Below are positions 1 to 7,908 of a DNA stretch of 64,000 nucleotides, in pieces. The stretch covers positions 1,550,001 through 1,614,000 of the forward strand of contig NZ_CP170642.1 of the NCBI RefSeq assembly GCF_042926695.1, read 5' to 3'. The position numbers and the translations under genes are program-made. Under the pieces are notes generated by a model. The model saw nothing but the letters and a program-made list of their open reading frames with translations. It ran no database searches and was not told the DNA's origin. The number at the start of each line of letters is the position of its first letter. Positions within the stretch are counted from its first letter, which is position 1. The DNA comes from Lonepinella koalarum. GTDB lineage: Bacteria > Pseudomonadota > Gammaproteobacteria > Enterobacterales > Pasteurellaceae.

Positions 1-1
1 G

Positions 2-1264
2 TTACCACGTATGTTAAACATTGTGGAGCAAATTCTGTCGCGCACCACTTATTTAGAACTATTATTAGAAAATCCGCAAGTACTAACTCAACTACTGACA
101 CTCTGTTCACAATCAAATATGATCGCCGAACAAGTGGCTCGTCATCCGATTTTACTGGATGAATTACTCGATCAAAAAAGTCTGCAAAATCCACCGCACT
201 TTGAGCAATATCCAACAGAATTACAGCAATATTTGCTCCGTTTACCACCTGATGACGAAGAACAAATTATTTACGCCCTACGCCAATTTAAGCAAGCCAC
301 CTTACTCCGCATTGCGGCAGCAGATATTTTAGGCGTATTGCCAATTATGAAAGTGAGCGATCATCTCACCTATTTAGCCGAAGCCATTATCACCGCAGTG
401 GTAAATTTAGCGTGGCAACAAGTGACGGCTCGCTTTGGTCGTCCAGCTCATTTAAGTGACAATGAAAAAGGCTTTATCGTGGTGGGCTACGGCAAATTAG
501 GCGGTATTGAATTAGGCTATAAATCCGATTTAGATTTGGTATTCCTGTATGACGGCATACAAGGGCAAACGGAAGGCGGCAAAAAATCCGTGGATAATTT
601 CCAATTTTATTTACGCCTTGCGCAGAAAATTGTCAGTATTTTCAGTATGAACACCAGTGCTGGCGTATTGTATGAAGTGGATCTACGCTTACGTCCGTCC
701 GGCGATGCGGGTCTATTGTGTAACTCTTTCGCTGCGTTCAAGAAATACCAACAAAACGATGCTTGGACGTGGGAACATCAATCTTTAGTGCGCACCAGAG
801 CCGTGTATGGCGAGCCGAAACTGCGCCAACAATTTGAGCAAATTCGTACGGACATTCTTGCCACCCCAAGAGATTTGCAAAAATTAAAAACCGATGTATT
901 GGAAATGCGTGCTAAAATGTATCAACATTTAGCCAATCATAATCCAGCGAAATTTAGTATTAAAACCGATCAAGGTGGTATTACCGATATTGAATTTATC
1001 GCCCAATATTTGGTGTTAGCCAATGCTCCAAACAATGCAGCATTAGCTTATTGGTCGGATAATGTACGAATTTTTGAACGCATGGCAGAATTTCAGGTTA
1101 TCAGCCTAGAAACGGCGGAACAGCTCAAACATTGCTATACTAGCTTACGTAACCGTATTCATCATCTCAATTTACTTGGCGAGAAAACTGTTGTAGATGG
1201 CAGTGAATTTAGCGAAGTGCGGTTATTTATTCAACAGATTTGGAAAGAACTATTTAAACAATGA
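2..1264 (+). CDS. glnE: Glutamine synthetase adenylyltransferase, C-terminal part (5' end outside window)
   Basis: GlnE adenylylates and deadenylylates glutamine synthetase in response to nitrogen status. The frame is open from base 2, upstream of the first ATG at 11, so the gene enters from the left and only about 420 residues of a protein usually near 950 are present. The fragment carries the C-terminal adenylyltransferase domain: the nucleotidyltransferase signature GKLGGIELGYKSDLDLVFLY (about residues 159-178) with the metal-binding D-x-D, then RLRPSGDAGLL and WEHQSLVRTRAV. The stop overlaps the rnfH start by 4 bases (ATGA), suggesting translational coupling. Two uptake-signal cores lie in the gene (193-201, 1215-1223). 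Identification is secure; whether the N-terminal deadenylylase half is intact cannot be seen. Confidence 0.95.
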   Translation, partial: LPRMLNIVEQILSRTTYLELLLENPQVLTQLLTLCSQSNMIAEQVARHPILLDELLDQKSLQNPPHFEQYPTELQQYLLRLPPDDEEQIIYALRQFKQATLLRIAAADILGVLPIMKVSDHLTYLAEAIITAVVNLAWQQVTARFGRPAHLSDNEKGFIVVGYGKLGGIELGYKSDLDLVFLYDGIQGQTEGGKKSVDNFQFYLRLAQKIVSIFSMNTSAGVLYEVDLRLRPSGDAGLLCNSFAAFKKYQQNDAWTWEHQSLVRTRAVYGEPKLRQQFEQIRTDILATPRDLQKLKTDVLEMRAKMYQHLANHNPAKFSIKTDQGGITDIEFIAQYLVLANAPNNAALAYWSDNVRIFERMAEFQVISLETAEQLKHCYTSLRNRIHHLNLLGEKTVVDGSEFSEVRLFIQQIWKELFKQ

Positions 1265-1620
1265 CAACCACCGAACAAATAGAAATTGAAATCGCCTACG
1301 CCTACCCGAAATCCTATTTTTTAAAAAAATTACAGGTAGAAAAAGGCACCACCGTACAAGCCGCCATTTTGCAATCCGGTATTTTGCAACAATACACCGA
1401 CATTGATTTGCGTGAAAACAAAGTGGGCGTATTCGCCCGCCCCGTCAAACTAACCGACCCCGTCAACGCTGGCGACCGCATTGAAATCTACCGCCCCTTA
1501 CTCGCCGATCCAAAAGAAATCCGCCGTAAACGGGCAGAAGAACAGGCGAAAGAGGCAGCGGAGAAGAAGAAATTGGAGAAAGAAGCAAAAGCAGCCAATA
1601 GTAATGAGCATTATTTATGA
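1261..1620 (+). CDS. rnfH: RnfH family ubiquitin-like protein
   Basis: A 119-residue protein of the RnfH/UPF0125 family, small beta-grasp (ubiquitin/ThiS-like) proteins often encoded near rnf or ratA-smpB genes; the biochemical role is not established. Recognisable stretches are IEIAYAYPKSYFLKKLQVEKG at the N-terminus (residues about 8-28) and VGVFARPVKLTDPVNAGDRI followed by EIYRPLLADPKEIRRKRAEE (about residues 55-93). The C-terminal 30 residues are a Lys/Glu/Ala-rich, probably unstructured tail. The ATG overlaps the glnE stop by 4 bases, so it is probably co-transcribed with glnE. The repeat array begins right after the stop codon. Confidence 0.88.
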   Translation: MTTTEQIEIEIAYAYPKSYFLKKLQVEKGTTVQAAILQSGILQQYTDIDLRENKVGVFARPVKLTDPVNAGDRIEIYRPLLADPKEIRRKRAEEQAKEAAEKKKLEKEAKAANSNEHYL

Positions 1621-1647
1621 TTTGTGAAAATAGCAAGATCGAGTAAA

Positions 1648-2180
1648 GGGCGTATGCAATACGCCCCTACAATTTTATTACCATAAACATCAACGGTAAA
1701 AATAACAAAAATATAACGGTACATTGCATACACTCCAAAAACACAATTAAACCATAAAAAACGTAGGGGCGTATTGCATACGCCCAAAAACACAATTAAA
1801 TCATAAAAACGTAGGGACGGTATTACATACACCCCAAAAACACAATTAAATCATAAAAACGTAGGGACGGTATTACATACACCCCAAAAACACAATTAAA
1901 CCATAAAAAACGTAAGGGTGTATTGCATACGCCCAAAAACGCAATTAAACTACAAAAACGTAGGGACATATTGCATACACCCCAAAAACACAATTAAACC
2001 ATAAAAAACGTAGGGGCGTATTGCATACGCCCAAAAAACACAATTAAATCATAAAAACATAGGGACATATTACATACGCCCTAAAAACGCAATTAAACTA
2101 CAAAAACGTAGGGCGTATATTGCATACGCCCTAAAACACAATGAAATCACAAAAACGTAGGGGCGTATTGCATACGCCCA
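1648..2180. repeat. Tandem array of REP-like hairpin units preceding a RAYT gene
   Basis: About ten direct units with a 49-50 bp period, each of the form ACGTAGGGGCGTATTGCATA followed by CGCCC, an A-run, CACAATTAAA, YCATAAAA. Unit cores start near 1714 (degenerate), 1762, 1810, 1860, 1910, 1959, 2008, 2058, 2107 and 2156. Two adjacent units, 1791-1840 and 1841-1890, are identical over 50 bp. Several cores are palindromic (GGGCGTA-TTGCA-TACGCCC) and others are diverged in the stem. The first element, 1648-1670, is the exact reverse complement of the 23-bp core, so the array starts with an inverted unit. The stretch has no open frame of its own. The last unit ends 19 bp before the RAYT start codon. 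Confidence 0.93.
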
Positions 2181-2198
2181 AAAACTACGGAGAACAAT

Positions 2199-2711
2199 AT
2201 GCAATACAACCCCAATATCCATCACCGAAAAACCATTAGATTACAACATTATAATTACGCTGCTGCTGGTTCATATTTCATCACTATTTGTTGTTTTGAA
2301 AACCAACCTATCTTTGGCAAAATCATTAATGGCGAAATGATACTCAATGAAAATGGAAAAATTGCACAGCAAGAATGGTTAAATACAGTCAATAAAAGGA
2401 AAGGTATTGAAATTGGTGAGTTTATCATTATGCCTAACCATATGCACGGCATATTAAATTTTATCAATGAATTATCAGAATTTGATGATATGATCAAACC
2501 ACGATTTAATAGCCCTAAAAATAATCTAGGTTCAATCATCCGTGGTTATAAATCCAGCGTTAGCAGTAAAATTGGACTAGGCTATTCCGTATGGCAGCGG
2601 AATTATCATGAGCATATCATCAGAAATGAACAATCCTATAACCAAATTGAAGAATACATCATCTGTAATCCTATATTCTGGAAAAAAGATTGTTTTTACA
2701 TTGAACGATAA
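2199..2711 (+). CDS. REP-associated tyrosine transposase (RAYT, IS200-like HUH family)
   Basis: A 170-residue protein of the TnpA_REP/RAYT family, single-copy domesticated relatives of IS200/IS605 transposases that nick single-stranded hairpin DNA. Visible family features: the N-terminal RLQHYNYAAAGSYFITICC (residues about 15-33), the HUH metal-binding motif MPNHMHGIL (about 78-86, His-x-His), and a C-terminal helix with the probable catalytic Tyr in YNQIEEYIICNPIFWKKD. Length is typical (150-220). It starts with ATG after GGAGA, directly downstream of the hairpin array, the arrangement expected when a RAYT acts on its own REP sequences. There are no flanking insertion-sequence ends or target duplications. 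Confidence 0.9.
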   Translation: MQYNPNIHHRKTIRLQHYNYAAAGSYFITICCFENQPIFGKIINGEMILNENGKIAQQEWLNTVNKRKGIEIGEFIIMPNHMHGILNFINELSEFDDMIKPRFNSPKNNLGSIIRGYKSSVSSKIGLGYSVWQRNYHEHIIRNEQSYNQIEEYIICNPIFWKKDCFYIER

Positions 2712-2721
2712 AAATCCCCGT

Positions 2722-2868
2722 CTAAGCAAAACTATCCAAAAATACCAGCAAACTACGCCGTTTATCCGCTGTTAAATGATCCAATAGTAGCTGACACTTT
2801 CCCGAATTTCATCTTCCATAATGGGGATAAAATTACGCCGTTTTGTTGGTTGTTCATCGATTCGTCTT
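2722..2868 (-). pseudogene. Possible degraded 3' end of a small protein gene (MarR-like C-terminus?)
   Basis: Reading minus after bioD, one frame gives RRNFIPIMEDEIRESVS and a second frame gives LLLDHLTADKRRSLLVFLDS, followed by FA and a stop at 2722-2724. Joined by a single frameshift near 2775 the two make a continuous protein-like C-terminus. The pattern (acidic helix, D-x-L-T-x-[DE]-[EK]-R, then leucine-rich helix) resembles the last helix of MarR-type regulators, but that is inference from composition only. Nothing starts it: it overlaps the bioD 3' end. It could be a deletion scar. Confidence 0.35.
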
Positions 2869-3508
2869 AAACCATTTTATCCAACACTTCAAAGGTTGCC
2901 GTAGGAAAATGCTGTTGTAAATATTGCTGTAAATAACGTTCTGTTTCTCGATTAATCATTTCATCGCCGAGCGGATAACGATTATAAATAAGCCCTTGCA
3001 ACTGAATATGATATTGCCGACACACCATTAAATTTAATAAAGTATGATTAATACTGCCTAGTTTACCTGATGTCACTAATAACAGCGGATAATTTTGTTG
3101 CTGAATATAATCCAATGTTGTCTCGCTTTGATTATAAGGTACACATAACCCACCCGCGCCTTCTAACAACACATAATCATATTTTTGTGCCAATTTTTCG
3201 GTGGCTTGCTGAATAAGTGCGGTAGAAATTTGACAATTTTCTAATTCAGCCGCCAAGTGAGGGGAGCAAGGATAAGCAAATAAGTAGGGGCAAGTCGTAC
3301 CAACCAAATCATCTTCAGTTAAATCAATACCTTGGATTTTTCGATGTTGCACAATATCATCTGCGATTTTTTCACAACCTGTTTGAATCATTTTTTGCGT
3401 AATAACTCGAAAACCTTGCGCTGCTAATTTTTTAGCATACCAACCCGTTGCGATAGTTTTACCCACATCGGTATCAATGCCTGTGACAAATAAAATTTTA
3501 GCGGTCAT
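2867..3508 (-). CDS. bioD: Dethiobiotin synthetase
   Basis: BioD closes the ureido ring of dethiobiotin from 7,8-diaminopelargonate, CO2 and ATP, the penultimate step of biotin synthesis. The 213-residue protein begins with the P-loop TGIDTDVGKT (residues about 9-18) and has a conserved Lys in ITQKMIQTG and the loop VLLEGAGGLCVPYN (about 112-125). Length is in the usual 200-240 range. It lies downstream of bioA on the same strand, separated by a degraded frame. Some Pasteurellaceae have two bioD genes, so this could be the bioD2-type copy. An uptake-signal core lies inside (3215-3223). Confidence 0.93.
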   Translation of the reverse strand: MTAKILFVTGIDTDVGKTIATGWYAKKLAAQGFRVITQKMIQTGCEKIADDIVQHRKIQGIDLTEDDLVGTTCPYLFAYPCSPHLAAELENCQISTALIQQATEKLAQKYDYVLLEGAGGLCVPYNQSETTLDYIQQQNYPLLLVTSGKLGSINHTLLNLMVCRQYHIQLQGLIYNRYPLGDEMINRETERYLQQYLQQHFPTATFEVLDKMV

Positions 3509-3533
3509 TTTTATTTCCTTTTTTCATCACTAA

Positions 3534-3668
3534 TCATAAAATCGGCTGATAGCTTAATTTCACTTCGCCGTTTTCTAAACTAAAATATTGCTGATAAGAT
3601 TCACAAAATGCTTGTTACTGTAACTGATTATCAAAGTATGGTTCAATATCACTAATGGCCGGATTCAT
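3534..3668 (-). pseudogene. Remnant reading frame between bioA and bioD
   Basis: An ATG at 3668 overlaps the bioA 3' end by 17 bases and opens MNPAISDIEPYFDNQLQ, which meets a TAA at 3615-3617. The same frame continues for 26 codons as QAFCESYQQYFSLENGEV and KLSYQPIL to a TGA at 3534-3536. The position is where other biotin genes often sit between bioA and bioD in related genomes. The simplest reading is a small scar left by loss of one or more genes, with the 5' end of one frame joined to the 3' end of another, or a short gene broken by a nonsense mutation. I do not recognise the parent protein. Confidence 0.4.
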
Positions 3669-4965
3669 GATAAATTTCTCTGAGTGTATCTAATAATGCA
3701 CTGGTTAATTGGGATAGCTGTGATGAACTGATAATAAAAGGCGGCATAATGTAAACCAAGCGACCAAAAGGACGCACCCAAATGCCTTTTTCGACCAATT
3801 TAGGCTGTAATTTAGCCAAATCAACAGGCTGTTTCATTTCAATCACTCCTATCGCACCTAATACTCGGACTTGTTGAACACTAGCAAAATCAGCCGCTGG
3901 AGCCAGTTCACGAGATAATTGCTGCTCAATTTGCTGAATCTTTGTCTGCCAATCATTGGCTAACAAGAGATCGATTGAAGCACTCGCAATAGCACAAGCC
4001 AAAGGATTTGCCATAAAGGTTGGACCGTGCATAAAACAACGGGCTTCACCTTGGCAAATGGTTTGCGCGATATGTTCTGTCGTAATGGTTGCCGATAAAG
4101 TCAAGTAGCCGCCTGTGAGTGCTTTGCCTAAACAAATAATATCGGGTAAAATCTGCGTATATTCGGTCGCGAATAACTTACCTGTTCGTCCAAAACCTGT
4201 CGCAATCTCATCAAAAATCAGCACAACGCCATATTGATCACACAATTCACGGGCACGCTCTAAATAAGTCGGCGAATAAAAATACATCCCTCCTGCGCCT
4301 TGTACCACGGGTTCTAAAATTAAGCCCGCAATTTCACTATGCTTTTCAGACAATAAATCCGCTAAAGGTTGAATATCCGTTTCATCCCAAATCTCATTAA
4401 AAGCCGTTTTAGGTTGTGGCAGAAAATACTGCAATGGCAAACTGTTCGCAAATAAGCCATGCATCCCCGTAACGGGATCACAAACAGACATCGCATGCCA
4501 AGTGTCGCCATGATAACCTGAACGAATAGTCGCAAATTTATGGCGAGTTTTCTCACCCTTAGCATGTTGATATTGCACCGCCATTTTCATGGCGACTTCC
4601 ACCGCTACTGAGCCACTATCCGCAAAGAAAATCTTATCTAACGCAGGATAATTGGGATTTTTGGGTAAAATTTTTAATAAACGTTGCGTAAGTTCGCCCG
4701 CCGCATCGTGCGTAAATCCACCAAACATAATATGGCTCATTTTCGCTAATTGTGCTTGTGCCACCTGATTGAGTTGCGGGTGATTATAACCGTGCAATGC
4801 TGCCCACCAAGAAGACATGCCATCAATTAATTGTTTGCCATTTTTTAATTGAATCATCACACCGTTCGCCTTTTCTACCGCATACATTGGCATATCACTA
4901 TAAATAGTCGCATAAGGATGCCAAATATGTTGATGATCAATAGCAAGTAATTCATTTTCTATCAT
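3652..4965 (-). CDS. bioA: Adenosylmethionine-8-amino-7-oxononanoate aminotransferase
   Basis: BioA is the PLP-dependent class III aminotransferase that makes 7,8-diaminopelargonate from KAPA with S-adenosylmethionine as amino donor. Family features: IWHPYATIYSDMP near the N-terminus, MSSWWAALHGYNHPQLNQ, the cofactor region GYHGDTWHAMSVCDP, the Asp in VLIFDEIATGFGRTG, and the Schiff-base Lys in CLGKALTGGYLTLSA. I prefer the ATG at 4965 (MIENELLAIDHQHIWHPY, 437 residues); an upstream ATG at 5001 would add 12 residues not typical of the family. It is divergent from roxA. bioB, bioF and bioC are not next to it in this window. Confidence 0.95.
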   Translation of the reverse strand: MIENELLAIDHQHIWHPYATIYSDMPMYAVEKANGVMIQLKNGKQLIDGMSSWWAALHGYNHPQLNQVAQAQLAKMSHIMFGGFTHDAAGELTQRLLKILPKNPNYPALDKIFFADSGSVAVEVAMKMAVQYQHAKGEKTRHKFATIRSGYHGDTWHAMSVCDPVTGMHGLFANSLPLQYFLPQPKTAFNEIWDETDIQPLADLLSEKHSEIAGLILEPVVQGAGGMYFYSPTYLERARELCDQYGVVLIFDEIATGFGRTGKLFATEYTQILPDIICLGKALTGGYLTLSATITTEHIAQTICQGEARCFMHGPTFMANPLACAIASASIDLLLANDWQTKIQQIEQQLSRELAPAADFASVQQVRVLGAIGVIEMKQPVDLAKLQPKLVEKGIWVRPFGRLVYIMPPFIISSSQLSQLTSALLDTLREIYHESGH

Positions 4966-5268
4966 ATTTAATTTACAAATGTTGTTAGCTTTACATAACA
5001 TAATGAGAATATTACCATTTTCTTCAGGGCAATCGCACTACAAATTTTGACCCAATAACAACTTTTACGAAACACTGTATTTTACGAATGTAAATAGCCC
5101 AATGCATAAAACAACTAAAAAGCAGAGGATTTAGTTAAATTTAAGTATTAATTTATATAGTCTCTGATTGTGATTGTTGAATAATTTCCAATTTTATAAC
5201 CAGCCTGTTGCAAGCCCAGTCTAAAAAAAGTAACATTCTTAACTAACATAAAATTAAGGAAAGACAAA

Positions 5269-6459
5269 ATGACTAACTATTGCTTACCAAAAGACATCAC
5301 GCCCGAGATTTTCCTACGGGATTATTGGCAGAAAAAACCGTTAATTATTCGTAATGGCTTGCCACAAATTGTGGGGCAATTTGAGCCAGATGATATTATT
5401 GAATTGGCACAAAATGAAGATGCCACGGCACGGCTGGTGAAAACTTATGCCGATGATGATTGGAAAGTGAGTTTTAGTCCGCTTTCAGAACAGGATTTTG
5501 ACAATTTGCCTGCACGCTGGTCAGTGCTAGTGCAAAATTTAGAACAATGGTCAACGGAACTCGGTGATCTTTGGAATGCCTTTGGCTTTATTCCCCAATG
5601 GCAACGGGACGATATTATGGTATCTTACGCCCCAAAAGGTGGATCAGTAGGGAAACATTATGATGAATATGATGTGTTTCTGGTGCAAGGTTACGGGCAG
5701 CGCCGTTGGCAATTGGGGAAATGGTGCAATCCGAGTACCGAATTTAAGCCCAATCAGCCGATCCGTATTTTTGATGATATGGGCGAGTTGGTGATTGATG
5801 AAGTGATGAACCCCGGCGATATTCTTTATGTGCCAGCCAGAATGTCACATTTTGGCGTAGCAGAAAGCGATTGTTTAACTTTTTCTTTCGGCTTACGTTA
5901 CCCCAATTTAAGCGATATTTTAGACAATGTGAACAAAGGCTTTTGCCATAACAATCCTGATATTGATTTGTCCGCGTTTTTATTGCCGTTACGTTTAGCT
6001 CAAATGCCACAATCTACGGGTAAACTTGGACAGCCTGAAATTCAAGCCATAAAAGCACAATTCATTGAAAAATTCACCCAGTCGCTAGAATTTGATCGTT
6101 TATTCCAACAGGCACTGGCTCAAACCGTCACGTCACGCCGTTATGAAATGTTGGTGTCTGATGATATGGCGGATCCAGATGAAATTTTGGATTTATTGCA
6201 AAATGAAAGTGTAGTACTGACACAAGATAATAATTGTAAACTGGCTTATCTAGAACAACCAGAACTTGAAATTTACGCCAATGGTGAATGGTTAGATGAG
6301 TTAAATCCGTTGGAAAAATCAATACTGAAAGCACTTTCTGACGGCGAAAGTCTTGACTTGTCTGCTATTCAACAGTTGGTAGATGAAGATATTGATATGG
6401 ATTTGCTGTTAGATAGTATTTGTAATTGGGTAGATGATGGTTGGGTAGTGCTTAGATAA
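5269..6459 (+). CDS. roxA: Ribosomal protein uL16 arginine 3-hydroxylase (JmjC/cupin oxygenase)
   Basis: RoxA (YcfD) is a 2-oxoglutarate- and Fe(II)-dependent oxygenase that hydroxylates an arginine of ribosomal protein L16. The 396-residue protein matches the family length. The cupin iron site is visible as the H-x-D of GGSVGKHYDEYDVFLVQGYG and the distal His of YVPARMSHFGVAESD. The C-terminal third (from about residue 210) is the dimerisation and winged-helix part, ending NWVDDGWVVLR. ATG follows AAGGAAAG with good spacing. The 267-bp divergent region shared with bioA contains no other gene. Confidence 0.93.
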   Translation: MTNYCLPKDITPEIFLRDYWQKKPLIIRNGLPQIVGQFEPDDIIELAQNEDATARLVKTYADDDWKVSFSPLSEQDFDNLPARWSVLVQNLEQWSTELGDLWNAFGFIPQWQRDDIMVSYAPKGGSVGKHYDEYDVFLVQGYGQRRWQLGKWCNPSTEFKPNQPIRIFDDMGELVIDEVMNPGDILYVPARMSHFGVAESDCLTFSFGLRYPNLSDILDNVNKGFCHNNPDIDLSAFLLPLRLAQMPQSTGKLGQPEIQAIKAQFIEKFTQSLEFDRLFQQALAQTVTSRRYEMLVSDDMADPDEILDLLQNESVVLTQDNNCKLAYLEQPELEIYANGEWLDELNPLEKSILKALSDGESLDLSAIQQLVDEDIDMDLLLDSICNWVDDGWVVLR

Positions 6460-6654
6460 GCGTATAGCTGGATATTTTAGTCATAGTAGATAAAATTATC
6501 ATGCTGTAGATTCCCTTATTTTAGTTCTAACCGTTGATATTTTATACAAACACCCCATATTATAGATTGATAAGATCGAAATACTTTGACTTTTCATTCA
6601 TTTAACATTAATTTAACGGTAGTTATTTTTATTACTTTAGAAGGAAAACAGCCT

Positions 6655-7329
6655 ATGCAACAGCAATCCCAAATTGTTTTAGGTGGTCGCGAGCAAAGCG
6701 AATCACTACTTCAGACGCATAAAGTGTTACGCAACACTTACTTTTTATTAAGCCTAACCTTAGCCTTTTCTGCGGTAGTGGCTTATATTTCCATGTCATT
6801 AAATTTACCCTATCCGGGTATTATTGTGATGTTAGTGGGCTTTTATGGTTTATTATTCTTAACTAATGCGCTAGCCAATAGTGCGGCGGGAATTTTGGCA
6901 GTTTTTGCCTTTACAGGATTTTTAGGCTATACCATTGGACCTATTCTTAATGCCTATGTGGGTGCAGGTTTAGGGGATGCGATTGTGTTAGCACTAGGCG
7001 GAACAGCTGCCACTTTCTTTGCTTGCTCAGCTTATGTGTTAACAACTAAGAAAGATATGTCTTTCTTATCGGGTATGATGTTTGCTTTATTTATCGTGTT
7101 ATTAATCGGTATGGTAGCTAACATTTTCCTAAAAATGCCCGCATTGCAAGTAGCGATGAGTGGTTTATTTGTGTTGTTCTCGGCAGCAGGAATTTTATTT
7201 GAAACCAGCAATATTATTCACGGTGGCGAAACCAATTATATTCGTGCAACAGTGAGCTTATTCGTTTCAATTTATAACTTATTCATTAGTCTATTAAATT
7301 TACTTGGTATTTTCCGTGGTGATGATTAG
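6655..7329 (+). CDS. yccA: Bax inhibitor-1 family inner-membrane protein (YccA-like)
   Basis: A 224-residue polytopic protein with about seven hydrophobic segments, of the BI-1/YccA/YbhL (TMBIM) family. In E. coli YccA is a substrate and modulator of the FtsH protease. The family signature near the end is visible: LFETSNIIHGGETNYIRATV with the conserved acidic residue, followed by SLFVSIYNLFISLLNLLGIF. I choose ATG 6655 (MQQQSQIVLGG) because AAGGAAAA sits just upstream; the open frame reaches back to 6586 but adds only a hydrophobic, unconserved stretch. A strong terminator follows. Confidence 0.88.
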   Translation: MQQQSQIVLGGREQSESLLQTHKVLRNTYFLLSLTLAFSAVVAYISMSLNLPYPGIIVMLVGFYGLLFLTNALANSAAGILAVFAFTGFLGYTIGPILNAYVGAGLGDAIVLALGGTAATFFACSAYVLTTKKDMSFLSGMMFALFIVLLIGMVANIFLKMPALQVAMSGLFVLFSAAGILFETSNIIHGGETNYIRATVSLFVSIYNLFISLLNLLGIFRGDD

Positions 7330-7355
7330 TTTAACCAATTGGTAAAATAATGATG

Positions 7356-7383
7356 AAACGTCCCTATTGTGGGGCGTTTTTTT
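7356..7383 (+). terminator. Rho-independent terminator after yccA
   Basis: AAACGTCCC, a short loop, then GGGGCGTTTTTTT: a GC-rich stem running straight into a T-run, 26 bp after the yccA stop. Confidence 0.85.
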
Positions 7384-7414
7384 GTTATAATCACAAAAAA
7401 AGTAGGGAAATAGT

Positions 7415-7744
7415 ATGCTTGAAGTAAACCAAATTCAAATTGAAACCGATTCAGCGGGTTATCTATTAGACTTAAATCAGTGGAATGAAGATGTGGCGAT
7501 GGCACTAGCAAAACAAGAAAATTTATTGCTCACCGATGCTCACTGGGAAGTTATTTACTTTGTGCGGTCTTTTTATCAAGAATATAAAACCTCCCCCGCC
7601 ATCCGCATGTTAGTCAAAGCGATGGCGGAAAAACTCGGGATAGACAAGGGTAATAGCCGCTACTTACAGCGTTTATTTCCTGACGGTCCGGCTAAACAAG
7701 CGACTAAATTAGCTGGTTTGCCCAAGCCAGCAAAATGCTTATAA
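7415..7744 (+). CDS. tusE: TusE/DsrC family sulfurtransferase
   Basis: TusE accepts persulfide sulfur from the TusBCD complex and passes it to MnmA for 2-thiouridine formation in tRNA wobble bases. The 109-residue protein is of standard length. It shows the DsrC-family block LTDAHWEVIYFVRSFYQEY, the segment MAEKLGIDKGNSRYLQRLFP, and the catalytic cysteine at the penultimate position (KPAKCL). No other tus gene is adjacent. The start ATG follows AGGGAAATAGT. Confidence 0.93.
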   Translation: MLEVNQIQIETDSAGYLLDLNQWNEDVAMALAKQENLLLTDAHWEVIYFVRSFYQEYKTSPAIRMLVKAMAEKLGIDKGNSRYLQRLFPDGPAKQATKLAGLPKPAKCL

Positions 7745-7778
7745 GCTAAACGGCTATTAGTTAAATGAGAATCAATAT

Positions 7779-7797
7779 GATAATGAGAATGATTATC
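7779..7797 (+). promoter_or_regulatory. Fur box upstream of the metal transporter operon
   Basis: GATAATGAGAATGATTATC matches the 19-bp Fur consensus GATAATGATAATCATTATC at 17 of 19 positions and ends 2 bp before the -35 element. A second half-site, AATGAGAAT, lies just upstream (7764-7772), so the operator may be extended. Expected effect: repression by Fe-Fur when iron is sufficient. Confidence 0.85.
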
Positions 7798-7799
7798 GC

Positions 7800-7827
7800 T
7801 TGACAATATAAAATATATACTTATAAT
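7800..7827 (+). promoter_or_regulatory. Sigma-70 promoter of the metal transporter operon
   Basis: TTGACA (7800-7805) and TATAAT (7822-7827) are both perfect consensus hexamers, separated by 16 bp. The leader is about 75 nt long and contains a short stem TGGTTC-TATG-GAACCA at 7841-7856. The Fur box directly abuts the -35. Confidence 0.85.
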
Positions 7828-7908
7828 TCGTAGGGCAATTTGGTTCTATGGAACCATGTTGTACATAAATCATGCAAAAGTTTAATTTCATTTATTTAAG
7901 GAGAAGCT

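Noticed and set aside
1611..1832. Minus-strand open frame of 73 codons over the repeat array
   Set aside because: It is built from repeat units (repeated LRFYDLIVFLGV-like peptide), has no ribosome site, and is best explained as chance opening in repetitive DNA.
1741..2180. Possible CRISPR array (regular about 50-bp repeats)
   Set aside because: The units are contiguous; there are no unique spacers between conserved repeats, variation lies within the repeats, the core is a REP-like hairpin, and the adjacent gene is a RAYT rather than cas.
4965..5268. BirA-type operator between bioA and roxA
   Set aside because: TTTACAA and TTTACATAA occur near 4972-4998 but as direct, not inverted, copies; no convincing TTGTAAAC-N14-GTTTACAA palindrome.
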